Shown here piece after piece: positions 20,945 to 30,598 of a DNA stretch of 64,000 bases. The position numbers and the translations under genes were made by a program. The stretch's first letter is position 1. Every line of letters starts with the position of its first letter. The stretch spans positions 1,240,001 through 1,304,000 of the forward strand of contig CAKMXJ010000003.1 in assembly GCA_928724745.1 (NCBI GenBank), read 5' to 3'. This DNA comes from Anthracocystis setariae. Lineage: Eukaryota > Basidiomycota > Ustilaginomycetes > Ustilaginales > Ustilaginaceae. The notes beneath the pieces are model-generated. The model saw only the letters and a list, made by a program, of their open reading frames with translations, was not told where the DNA came from and ran no database searches.

Positions 20945-22243
20945 CTAGAGGAGGCGGTTATGGACGAGGACGCCGGCGAATTCGTCGAGGCCTATGCTGG
21001 GTCCGTGAATGCCCTGTGCGGCTGCAGCGCCTTTGACTGCGTTTGCCGATTTGCGTTGTGCGTCTTGGGACGCTGGTGCGAAGAGTTTGGCAGCTTCCTG
21101 CGTCATTTCCTCGACTTCCTTGGGGGGAATGTTTTCGCCGATCGACGCGATGATGGCGGTGAGTGCGTCGGTGCCGATTCGACGTTGGGAGAGGGGGAGG
21201 GGAGAGGGAGGGAGGTGGGCGAGTAGAAGGGAGAAGAGCGAGGAGGCTTGGTCGCGTTGCAGCGGATTGAGGTGGGTGAGTGTGCGAGGGGTCGAGGGTT
21301 GCGATTTGCGTTTCTTGCGGGCCGAAGGTTCCGAGTCGTGGTCAGAGGAGGCGAGGGAGGCTGCTGGAGCTCCTCGACGCCGGCGACGGGTGGTGGCGGA
21401 GCGAGAAGCGTAATCCTCCTCCAGCTCTTCTTCTTGGTCATCGCTGAGATCGCTGCCGGTGTCGAGCGTGGCTGCGGCATTCTTGCCAGAGCCAAATTCA
21501 TCCTCGCTGTCATCCACGTCGGAGTCGACGATGAAACCACCTCCCCCGCCACTATCCTCCATGATCTCTGCCGCCTTCTTCCGGCTCTTCACCGCAGCTC
21601 TTCTTGTTGGCCGTCGTCTCCCCTCTTCTTCTTCTTCTTCGCCTTGCCCCTCTTCTCTGGTCTTGATCTGTTCTAGTAGCACAGTGGCCACTTGTTGAAA
21701 CTCGGTCCTTCCCACAACCTTTCCCGCCTTCTCTCCGGGTGGAAGCCGCCGACGAGAAGATGAAGGGGTATAGGCGGTCTCCGCGAAAAGGGCTAAAACC
21801 GAGGCATCAGATGCGTCTAGCCCGAGATTAGACAGCGCTTCGGGAATGGCGGAGAGAGGGATGGTCGATGGCTTGGAAATAGAGAGAGCTGAAGAGGATG
21901 GGGAGGGAGCGTCGCTTTCTGAAGGCAAGAAGCCACGTCCGACATCACCATCATCGTCATCAACCATAAATCCACCACCAGGTGGCTCCTCTCCGTCATC
22001 AATCATGAACCCACCACCACCAGAAGGCTCCTCCTCATCATCGACGATGAATCCGCCCCCAGCGTTCTGTTGGTCGTCCATAACGAAACCGCCTCCGGTG
22101 TCGCCCGAGGATGGGGGCTTGACTGCGTTGCCTCGGCCGACGCCTGGACGTCCATAGGGATTGGGAAGGAAAGCGGGGTCATCACCGGCCTCGAGCCGAT
22201 AGCTTCGGTATGCGTCATCGAACGCTGCGTCTATGTCCTTCAT
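20945..22243 (-). CDS. Hypothetical acidic protein with GGGF repeats and EF-hand-like segments
   Basis: I do not recognise a characterised family with confidence. The predicted protein is 432 aa. Residues 45-100 contain four copies of a GGGF-[VIM]-[MIV]-DD unit separated by acidic stretches, then a GRGFLPSESD variant; a fifth full copy (GGGGGFIVDSD) lies near 232. A helical stretch (IPEALSNLGLDASDASVLALF) and a C-terminal one (LTHLNPLQ...SLLLAHLPP, IGTDALTAIIASIGENIPPKEVEEM, IGLDEFAGVLV) have an EF-hand/centrin-like rhythm, although canonical calcium loops are not evident. Basic patches RRRRRG and RKKRKS suggest nuclear location. One possibility, not proven, is a Rad33/centrin-like repair factor. 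The open frame extends upstream, but MKDIDAAFDDAYRSYR gives the best start. It is divergent from eIF2B beta across 329 bp. Confidence 0.7.
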   Translation of the reverse strand: MKDIDAAFDDAYRSYRLEAGDDPAFLPNPYGRPGVGRGNAVKPPSSGDTGGGFVMDDQQNAGGGFIVDDEEEPSGGGGFMIDDGEEPPGGGFMVDDDDGDVGRGFLPSESDAPSPSSSALSISKPSTIPLSAIPEALSNLGLDASDASVLALFAETAYTPSSSRRRLPPGEKAGKVVGRTEFQQVATVLLEQIKTREEGQGEEEEEEGRRRPTRRAAVKSRKKAAEIMEDSGGGGGFIVDSDVDDSEDEFGSGKNAAATLDTGSDLSDDQEEELEEDYASRSATTRRRRRGAPAASLASSDHDSEPSARKKRKSQPSTPRTLTHLNPLQRDQASSLFSLLLAHLPPSPLPLSQRRIGTDALTAIIASIGENIPPKEVEEMTQEAAKLFAPASQDAQRKSANAVKGAAAAQGIHGPSIGLDEFAGVLVHNRLL

Positions 22244-22572
22244 CTTTGCCGCTATGAGGTTGCGATAGACAAGATATGCGAGAGGGAAGAGGAAGGAGAA
22301 TGCTGAGTCGTGCATGAAGCCAAAAAGAGACAGCAAGTGGAGGTGCTCGATGAGATTATTCGATTTGTTAGACCTACTCCGCTGTTTTGGAAATCTGGAA
22401 GAAGAGGAGAAAATTCGCACGAGATGGCTGCACGCAGAGAAGCGTTGAGAGGCTGCGGAAAAAGTCAAAACGTCTTTTGGGATCCTTTGAAAGGGTCTTT
22501 CGCTATGCCCGAACCTCACCTCTCGTCAACCACATCGACCATCCCACCGCTTCGGCTCGATCCGACTCGATA

Positions 22573-23523
22573 ATGACGGCGGCAACCACGCTCTCTGGGG
22601 GCACTCTGCCCCACCAAGCACCCTTCGAGACGCTCATCCCCGATAAGGCCAGCCAGAAACTCATCATCTCGCTCTCGCTTCGTCTGCGTCGTAACCAGAT
22701 CTGTGGTCCCGAAGCCGTCTCGCACGCCACCGCCAAGCTGCTCCGTTCCGTCGTCTCCTCGGCCAAGTACTCCACCATGCAGGAGCTCATCGACATCATC
22801 AAAGCTGCCGGTCGACATTTGCAGCTCAGTCAACCCATGGAACAGAGCATCGGCAACATCACCCGTAGAGTCGTGCATCTGCTCAGAGAGGAGGCGAAGG
22901 CGGCGCTCTTGGAAGCGCAAGAGAAAGAGAGAGGCGGAAACAGCGGTGCTGAGAGTCTGGTCAACTCGATCAGCGACCTGCAGCTTTCATGTGCATTTGG
23001 GAATGCGATTCCGCAGCATATGCAGCAGAGTGGTTCGGCCAGCAGTTCCACTTCCAGTGTCCCGCGTGTAGTTACCCCACCTCAGCAGTCGAGGATGGGA
23101 CATCTGCAATTTCCTTCGTCATCGTCGTCAAATGGGCCGCATCCGATGACCAGGCCCGGTCCGCACCCGCTGAGGCACGCATCCGAGTCGTCTTCCGCCA
23201 ACAATGCCCACGCCGGCAGCTCGGCATTTGTGCACGGCTCCTTCTCCATCTCCGACCTCGTCGCCGCGGGCGCCATGGCGGCCGCTTCGTCTTCGAGCAG
23301 TCTCGCACACACACCCGCGGACGGCAGTTACGCCTCAACTCCGCACGCCAGCCTGTCGCGCAAAGGCTCGGCGATCTTCGACTCAAGCTTTGCATCCGTC
23401 CAACCGCCGGCGTCGCTCGCCGAGGACACTGAGGGTGAGGCGCGTGCCGAACAGGAGGAAACCTCGGACACGGCTGATTTCGATAGTGCTGCCTCTGATG
23501 AGAGCGATCATGACGACGACGAC

Positions 23524-23560
<37 letters not shown>

Positions 23561-24294
23561 GCAGGTTGGTGACGGGGAAGAAGAGTGTGGGGGCGTACTT
23601 TTTAAAGCCGTTGCTGATCCAGGCGATTCAGGATCTCATCGACGAGCTCGAAACTGTCGACGACAACATTGCCAAGGTGTCTAGGGATCACATCCACTCT
23701 GGCGAGGTGATTTTGACGCTTGGTGCCAGTGCCACTGTTCAGGGTTTTTTTTCGGCGGCTGCTAAGGATCGAAAGTTTACCGTCATCGTGCCGGAGACTG
23801 CGCCGAGTTTTGCGGGGCATGAGTTGGCGCGTTCGCTCAGCAAGGCGGGGATCTCGGTGCTTCTCATTCCGGACTCGAGCATCTTTGCCGTTATGCCACG
23901 TGTGTCGAAAGTCGTGCTTGGTGCGCATGCCGTACTCGCCAATGGTGGCCTCATCTCGTCCTCGGGCGCATTCGCTACTGCCCTAGCCGCCAAACAACAT
24001 AGCACCCCCGTCGTTATCTTGACAGGAGTGTACAAGATCTGTCCTGAATGGTCGAGCATTCAAAACTTCAGCAACGCCGCATCCTCGTTCAACGGTGCCT
24101 TAGGTCCAGCAGCACTGTTCGAATACCCTACTAGTTCCAGCATCGTCGAAAACGCCGAAGTCGTCAGCAACGCCTACGATTACGTTCCCCCAGAACACGT
24201 CGATGTCTTCATCACCAACGTCGGTGAACACCCTCCTAGTTACGTCTACAGATTGGTCAAGGAAAACTATCATCCAGACGACATCATCCTCTAG
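22573..24294 (+). CDS. GCD7: Translation initiation factor eIF2B subunit beta
   Basis: Regulatory subunit of the eIF2 guanine-nucleotide exchange factor in the cytosol; senses phosphorylated eIF2. The protein is 573 aa. An N-terminal helical domain spans about 15-115. The Rossmann-like domain starts near 345 (YFLKPLLIQAIQDLIDEL) and includes ILTLGASATVQGF, GAHAVLANGG and the beta-type ending YVPPEHVDVFITNVGEHPPSYVYR...YHPDDIIL, which separates it from the alpha and delta paralogues. Between these lies an insertion of about 200 residues rich in Ser and Ala that ends in an uninterrupted Asp run near 315-330. Yeast Gcd7 is about 380 aa, so the insert is the main oddity. The start ATG follows CTCGATA; the upstream in-frame residues are not conserved. 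Confidence 0.93.
23514..23562 (+). repeat. GAC/GAT trinucleotide repeat encoding poly-Asp in eIF2B beta
   Basis: About 16 consecutive Asp codons (GAC units then GAT units) inside the low-complexity insertion of the eIF2B beta gene. Confidence 0.9.
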
Positions 24295-24510
24295 CCGCCA
24301 CACCCCGTAAGTGCTTGGTATCAATTCAGACTTAACCTGTCTCGCAAGACTGTAGGCAGTCGGTGGGCACCAGAGAATTGATTTGTGTGCGATACGGAAA
24401 ACGCCAGCGTGGCGATGCCAGGGTATATACTGTAGGAAAATCAGTCTAGATGCAAAAGAATGATGAATAAAGCCAAGGTAAAGGAATTGTTGGTGTGCAT
24501 CGCAACTTGA

Positions 24511-27500
24511 TCAGAAGCGATCTTTGGTCGTCGTAAGTGGAGAAACAGAGCCACTGCGGACCGGGATCGGTGGCCGAGAGCCAGTGTTGCGTCCGTCACG
24601 GCTGGGCTCTCCGTCATCTTCCAGCCAAGACTTGGCAGTTACTGCAGTTTTCGTTGAGGCAGCTTCGCTAGTCACTGCAGGTTCACGAGGTTGCCTCTGG
24701 CTCTCTGCTTCCTCATCCGAGATACCAGCGTCGACTTGTGGCCCACGCATATCTTTGGTTGTCAGCTCTGCTGCCTTGTGCTGCACAACCGGCGAGAGCA
24801 AATTTCGCGGCATTTGGGTATCGGTGCTTGCTTCTTCCGATACTGACGCAATCGTATCGAGTTTTCGCAAAGATTCCCGGCTAGAAGCGTGATTTGCATC
24901 TTCGCCTGCACCAGGAGCGGATGAAGCAGCTGTTGACTCGACAGAAGCTGGCCCTTTCGGCTGGTCTGCAAACGACAGCGAGCTTCTCGGTTGAGACGAA
25001 GTGAACGAGCGTTGTGAGACCGGCGCCGAAGACAGCGGCGAGTGGCGATACGGCAGCGGCAGCGAGGGCGTGAGCATGACTGGCGACGATGATCGGGACG
25101 ATCTGGCTCCTGCATTCCGCAACATGACCACGCCAGGCCGATCTGTAGCGGCGCTGGCGGGTCGTTGAATCTCTTCCGGTTCCGCGTGCACCACGGGTGC
25201 ACTCGTAGAAATGTGCTCCTGGTCGAGGAAAGATTCGGTCTCTGCCTCCGCTTCGAGTTGAGCGATGAGCGGGTTGCTGCTGTGATGCCCGAGTGGCATG
25301 GCGACAGGCTCAAGTTCTTCGTTGAGCGATGGCTGACTGAGGATGTACTCCGAGTTGGCCGAGGCGTCGTTGCCCGGAAGTGCTGCAAGGATTCTCTGCA
25401 AGTCGGAGAAGAATTCCAGCCTTGGCAACCCAGCTCGTTTCCAGCCGCCGGACCGTGATCCAAAAGCGCCGCCGGGAGCGCCGCCCATCTCTGCTGGATC
25501 GCCATGGACGTGCGTAGGGGACAGCTCGATGGGGTTGGAGCGCAGCGATCGATCTCGGTAGACGTGTTCTGGATGCAGCCGCTCATGAACTGTCAACAGA
25601 AGTCGGATCAGATGAGCTCGATTGCTCTGGAACTCGAACAGCAGCAGGATGTCGTCCAGCTTGCGTTCCAGTAGATCCCACACATCCGAAGCATCAGGCG
25701 AGGGAACAGAGGACCTCCATCGTGCCCTGGCTCGCTCAGCCCGCTGTCGATAGCGGAAGGAGCTCCCTCCGCTCAAGTGCACCGGATCGATAGCAGGAGG
25801 CGATGCCGTGTGCACAGAATCGACGGCAAGCTCGGCGGGTGAGAGGAGACCAAGAGCCGCCAGGTCCTCTCGCTTAGCGGTCTCCATCAAGGAATCGAGG
25901 GTAACGACACCAAGCCAGAGCTTCCATAGATCCATCCGTTGGCGATCGACCTTGCATGCTCGCAACACGCGCAGCACACGAGCAAAGTTGATCTCGACCA
26001 GAGCTTCACGTGTCAGCTCATGGCCTTCTGCTGGAGTCGCTAAAGCGAAAGGCTCCTGCAAGCTCGGCATGACTGCGTTTACCGTTGGATCATCCTTTTC
26101 GGCGGGCTTGTGGGAGGATGGGGGGCCTTGCTCGTCGCCGACACCATTGAAGCGGATGGACTTGGCATGGTCCACGAATTTGGAAGGGATAGGAGGGTGT
26201 GACGGAGATTGGAGATCTTGATGGAGCAGTCCAGCCTTCTTTTGCAGCGCCGTCAGCTGTCGCTGTTGGAATTTGCGCTCCATCGTGCGTAGAGTTGTGG
26301 CCGGGAAGGCCATGTCTTCATCCTGTAATCTTTGCTTAACAAAGTGCCAACTGATAAAAGGATTGCGTGCATCGACCTTGTTGATCTTGGCTAAAGCCCA
26401 CTTGTACGAGCTTTGGCTCGCCGTTAGGCCTGTCGGCGCTCGTGAAAGTCTTGCCTCCCGGTCCATAGCGACGATGCTGGGCAAGAGACTCTTTAATTCG
26501 CGGATGGTGCCCGTAAACTCCTGGGCACGCCTGCGTGCAAGTTCCCTTTGCTTTGGATTTTTCACTCTGGTTGGATTGGGACCGTTTGACAGATTGCCAG
26601 GCAACCGGCGCGGCAGGAATCCCGATGACCGACCAAGCGCAGGAGCGTACAGCACATCATCATCTTCGCTGGAGAGATCAGACTCGTCGCCTTCGCCAAG
26701 CAAGCTTTCCCCGTCCAAATCATCGTCGCTGTGCCCAGGCTTGACGCCGACCTTGCCGGGAGAGAGTAGTGCGTTGGAGCCATTATCTAAGACCGGGACT
26801 TCGTGGGTTGGCGAAGTGGCTTTGACAGGCGTAGCTTCACCAGCGCTAGGTGCTGCTGGGACTAGGGGCTTTCTACGACGCAAGCGGATCCAGCGGCGAC
26901 GTCGCACAAACGTCCAGGCATCTGGCGAGCCGGTCCACTTGCTGGTTCGGGCCCTAGCCGTACGCTTGAAGGCTTCGAAGCCGCCATCCTCTTTGGTGCT
27001 CTCCTTTTCACGTCGTTTCTGCTCCTTTTCGGCCAGACGGGCATTCATTTCTCGGATGCCTTCTACTCCCGTCTTGGGCATACCGAGTCTGCCATGCGGG
27101 AAATGGACGTTGGGCCAGAACCTTCTGCCAAAGTTGCCGCTGTATTGCCAGCCAGCCTCGTCGACATCTCCGGTCATATCGATGTACCATTCGTGGTACA
27201 CCCATTCCCACGAGGGATCAGGGAGCTGGGCGTTAGCAATGTTGTAAGGTGAGCGCTTACCATCGGCCGAGGTCCAAGGCGAAGGGTCCCATTGGAACAG
27301 GATTCTAGGGCTGAACTTAGGCAGACCAAACACAAGCAAACCTCGCTGATTCTCGTAGAGCACGTCGAATTCGTTCTTTGCCTTGTTGGCTTCGGATGGC
27401 GCTTGCTGTTCGGCATACTTGGCCAGCATTTCGTCGAGTTCTGCATCGGGATCGGCTTTGCGCGCTTGCTCCTCTGCAGCGCGCTCGATGGCGGCCATTT

Positions 27501-29265
27501 CAGCTTCCCACTTCTTGCGACGGTGACGCTTGAGCACCGTGGGAGAGTGGAGGAACTTGCGAATGCTGTTGCGCGAGCTGAGCATCGAACGATCGATTGT
27601 ATTGAATCTGCGCAATGTGCTTGCTCCGTCGCCGTCGTTAGCATCATCGTCGTCGACCGTCATAGAGGTTCTGCGACTGCTTGCGACGGTGGCAACCGAC
27701 TCACGCCGGTCAGCAAACGTATTGCTGTTGCGCGAAGAGGAAGGTGCGATGGCGGAAAACGGCGTAATACCCCTTTCGCGGGTGGCGCTTTGGGCTGAGC
27801 TACTGCGTGGAAGATCGGATGTCTTCAAGGTCAGATGCATAGGATGTGGTGAGTAGCGATCGATAGCACGGCGATTGCGGCTTTGACTGGATGCGTAATG
27901 CAACCCTTTGGAGACTCGAGACGATACCATATGACCAAGCTGACCGGCTCTGCCGTGCGGGGAAGGTAGATCGTCGATGGGCTCTCCCAGCGCCTTTCTA
28001 CGACGCAGTTCACGGCGGATCAGCTTGCGCTGACGCTTGAGCTGCTCCTTTGTCGGGGCATCGCCATGCTCGAGGCAGAGAGACTGAAGCTTGAGCATGT
28101 TGTCTCGTCCATCGTCCGAGTCGGAGGCAAGCGCATCGTCATCTTCATCATCGCTCAAAGCGCTCGAATGCGACGAGCTTGGAGCCGGGGAGGTGAAGCC
28201 TCGCGGTGCTGCGAGGTTGTCTTGGTCGTGAGCATCTGGCTCATCGTAAATGAGACCGCCGGTGAAGCTGGAGGAAGGCGCCATAGAGAAAGTTCTGGGC
28301 TGTTCTGCGACGGGACTATTGGGGGCGCTGGAGGCACGGCTACTGTGCGAATGGCTGTTGGAGCTGTTGGTGAAAGGCAGAGGCGGCCTCCGGAGCGGCT
28401 TGTGATCTGCGGTGTCGTTGGCTTGATGTGCTTGACCTTCCTCATCTACAACGAGCAGCTCTGGATTCAAAGTGTGTCTAGCTCGAGGCTTGGAACTATC
28501 GAACAAGGCTGGATTGGTTTCGACTGGTCTACGAGGCTCTGATGGAAAAGTCGAGGATGATGCAGCTCTCAAGGCAGCTTCCGGTGGAGGAGTAGCAGAG
28601 GGGGCACGGAAGCGTCTGGCTAGTACGCTACCGGGCCTGCTGATGGAGAAGCGAGGGTGCATCTCTTCGTTCGTAGGGGAAGCCTCGGGCGAGCCGAGGT
28701 GGTGGCGAAATCGGCCTTTTGCGCGAGTGGCGGCGCCCGCCATCTTGGAGACGACTGGGTTGCCCGTGATCATAAGCTTGACCTGGCCCCGACGGTCATG
28801 ATGTTCACCGTCGTCATGAGAGCTGCCACCTTGGTCGCTACTTTCTTCGCTAGACGAAATGCCATGCTCACGCCTACGCATACGACGCTTTTGCTGGCCC
28901 AAAACCCTGGCGGCGACGGTGACGCCGGTCGACTTTGCCCAGTTGCGCTTACTCTCCTGTGCTTTGGCGATACGGTCAAGTTTGTCGCGGGCTCGATCGG
29001 CGTCTGCATCAGGGGCTCGTCTCGGAAGATGGCATTGCCGGTCGGTAGATGGCACTGATGGCGCTGATCCGCGGTCATCGTGCTCAGCGATGGGATCGTC
29101 GATAGATGAGCGGGTCTGCTGGAGCACCAAAGCATCTTCGTGCAAGGGATGGAGTGGGGTTGGTTTGATGGTGGTTAGCGGAGATTGAGGTGAAGATGGA
29201 GAATGCGTCGATGTAGATGCGATTGAGTCGGCGATGCCTGCGCTGAGGCTTTGAAGGTGAGACAT
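24511..29265 (-). CDS. Large peroxin/ferlin (dysferlin N/C) domain protein
   Basis: A 1584-residue protein. A dysferlin-type domain lies at about 636-800. It starts at YENQRGLLVFGLPKFS, continues with WDPSPWT, the tryptophan pairs WEWVYHEWYIDM and GWQYSGNFGRRFWP, and ends WTFVRRRRWIRLRRRKP, the usual DysFC signature. This domain is found in Pex23/Pex30-family peroxins and in the fission-yeast meiotic proteins Mug65 and Spo73. I see no clear membrane-spanning segment, so it resembles Mug65-like proteins more than the membrane peroxins. Long Ser/Pro/Glu-rich disordered regions flank the domain on both sides. A helical region at about 900-1260 (MDREARLSRAPTG, KWALAKINKVDARNPF, FSDLQRILAALPGNDAS) is conserved-looking but unidentified. 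The role is likely in peroxisome/ER contact or spore-membrane biology, by inference only. Confidence 0.8.
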   Translation of the reverse strand: MSHLQSLSAGIADSIASTSTHSPSSPQSPLTTIKPTPLHPLHEDALVLQQTRSSIDDPIAEHDDRGSAPSVPSTDRQCHLPRRAPDADADRARDKLDRIAKAQESKRNWAKSTGVTVAARVLGQQKRRMRRREHGISSSEESSDQGGSSHDDGEHHDRRGQVKLMITGNPVVSKMAGAATRAKGRFRHHLGSPEASPTNEEMHPRFSISRPGSVLARRFRAPSATPPPEAALRAASSSTFPSEPRRPVETNPALFDSSKPRARHTLNPELLVVDEEGQAHQANDTADHKPLRRPPLPFTNSSNSHSHSSRASSAPNSPVAEQPRTFSMAPSSSFTGGLIYDEPDAHDQDNLAAPRGFTSPAPSSSHSSALSDDEDDDALASDSDDGRDNMLKLQSLCLEHGDAPTKEQLKRQRKLIRRELRRRKALGEPIDDLPSPHGRAGQLGHMVSSRVSKGLHYASSQSRNRRAIDRYSPHPMHLTLKTSDLPRSSSAQSATRERGITPFSAIAPSSSRNSNTFADRRESVATVASSRRTSMTVDDDDANDGDGASTLRRFNTIDRSMLSSRNSIRKFLHSPTVLKRHRRKKWEAEMAAIERAAEEQARKADPDAELDEMLAKYAEQQAPSEANKAKNEFDVLYENQRGLLVFGLPKFSPRILFQWDPSPWTSADGKRSPYNIANAQLPDPSWEWVYHEWYIDMTGDVDEAGWQYSGNFGRRFWPNVHFPHGRLGMPKTGVEGIREMNARLAEKEQKRREKESTKEDGGFEAFKRTARARTSKWTGSPDAWTFVRRRRWIRLRRRKPLVPAAPSAGEATPVKATSPTHEVPVLDNGSNALLSPGKVGVKPGHSDDDLDGESLLGEGDESDLSSEDDDVLYAPALGRSSGFLPRRLPGNLSNGPNPTRVKNPKQRELARRRAQEFTGTIRELKSLLPSIVAMDREARLSRAPTGLTASQSSYKWALAKINKVDARNPFISWHFVKQRLQDEDMAFPATTLRTMERKFQQRQLTALQKKAGLLHQDLQSPSHPPIPSKFVDHAKSIRFNGVGDEQGPPSSHKPAEKDDPTVNAVMPSLQEPFALATPAEGHELTREALVEINFARVLRVLRACKVDRQRMDLWKLWLGVVTLDSLMETAKREDLAALGLLSPAELAVDSVHTASPPAIDPVHLSGGSSFRYRQRAERARARWRSSVPSPDASDVWDLLERKLDDILLLFEFQSNRAHLIRLLLTVHERLHPEHVYRDRSLRSNPIELSPTHVHGDPAEMGGAPGGAFGSRSGGWKRAGLPRLEFFSDLQRILAALPGNDASANSEYILSQPSLNEELEPVAMPLGHHSSNPLIAQLEAEAETESFLDQEHISTSAPVVHAEPEEIQRPASAATDRPGVVMLRNAGARSSRSSSPVMLTPSLPLPYRHSPLSSAPVSQRSFTSSQPRSSLSFADQPKGPASVESTAASSAPGAGEDANHASSRESLRKLDTIASVSEEASTDTQMPRNLLSPVVQHKAAELTTKDMRGPQVDAGISDEEAESQRQPREPAVTSEAASTKTAVTAKSWLEDDGEPSRDGRNTGSRPPIPVRSGSVSPLTTTKDRF

Positions 29266-30091
29266 GCTGCAATCAACGCGCCCTGCCGGCTGGAAGTGGT
29301 GATCTCGCTGGGGTTCAGAGATGTTGGGTCATGCGTGCACGACAAAATGTCAATCAAGACGAGATGGATGTGGTTGTTGGATCGATCATTCTGAAGATGC
29401 GATGTGGTTGGGGGATCGATTGTGAAAATGAGTGATGTAGAGGGTGGTGGCCGAGTGAAACGTGCAAAGTGAACACGATGTTGGAGGAGAGAGGGTATGA
29501 GTGCAAGCGTGGTTCAGCTCAAGGTGGAGTTGAATGCATCAATCAAGCGCATGTAGGCGATCCAGTTGTGCTGCTGCATGTATGCTGCTCCCCCACAACT
29601 ACAGTAGAGTACACTGCTGTTCTTAGCTTGCGCTGCGTGTTGTTATTGAATTGATAATACTTACGATATCGCTTGACCGGCCATCTAACGTTAGAATGTG
29701 CAAGTAAGCCGCAAAATGCAAGCCACTTTTTAGGGGTTCTTCGGTCTAATTCAGCTGATAGCACAGCACAGCACAGCACAGTATAGCATTCTACTAGTGT
29801 GCCCGTTTCCTTGCTCATTTTGTCGCCTTAATTTCGACTTTCTTTCAACGATCCCCACTTTCACTGGGACGGACCTATTCCTCGGTAGTCTCATAAATGG
29901 TGGCCGTCGCTTTGATGCCGCTATAATTGAAGAACGTCGTCTTTCAGCCAAGCAACACACAAAGCTGGAATGAGCAGAGCGTGAGCTGTTCGTCTCCGTC
30001 CTCTGGAATACATTACAACAAAGTGTGATAAAAGATACAGTTCGACTTTGGACCGAGGGCAGGTCAGGCACGGTGACCGCTGACATGCTTT
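29266..30091. other. Intergenic between dysferlin-domain gene and ASK1
   Basis: 826 bp with no supportable gene. It contains a CACAG pentamer run (29760..29783) and a related ACAGTAGAGTACA stretch near 29600. Confidence 0.6.
29760..29783. repeat. (CACAG)n pentamer repeat
   Basis: Four tandem CACAG-type units running into AGTATAGC. It belongs to the intergenic pentamer family described in the findings. Confidence 0.75.
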
Positions 30092-30566
30092 TCATCGTCG
30101 TGCGCCACCGACGTTCATATTAAGCGGTGTAGGACTCGGCGCCGAGTAGGTGTCGTCTCGATCCACCAACGGCCTTCCACCGTGCACAGTTCCCATCTCA
30201 TCCACATGACCCCACACTCTGAATGACTCTTCACCTCGTGCATCACTTGCTACTGCCACACGTCCTCCAGCCGCCGCACTACTCGACGACGCACCGCGAC
30301 CGCTGGCGGGCTCATCTCGAGGCGCTGCATTGCTCCGCACGCCGAACAGCGTATCATCTTCAATGCTGCGACCAGCCTGCTTGGGCTGGTTGAACGACGA
30401 CACGGTCGAGCTGGTCCAGCCAGAGTTATCTACCTGGCTGCTTCCACCCATTCGGCTGTTGCTCGAGACCGAGTACTTGGCCGCGGACGAGACCAGCGAG
30501 CCGCCCATGTCGTCAGCTCCATCGTCCGACTCGCTATCGGACGACTCGTCATCGTCGTCGTCGTCG

Positions 30567-30598
<32 letters not shown>

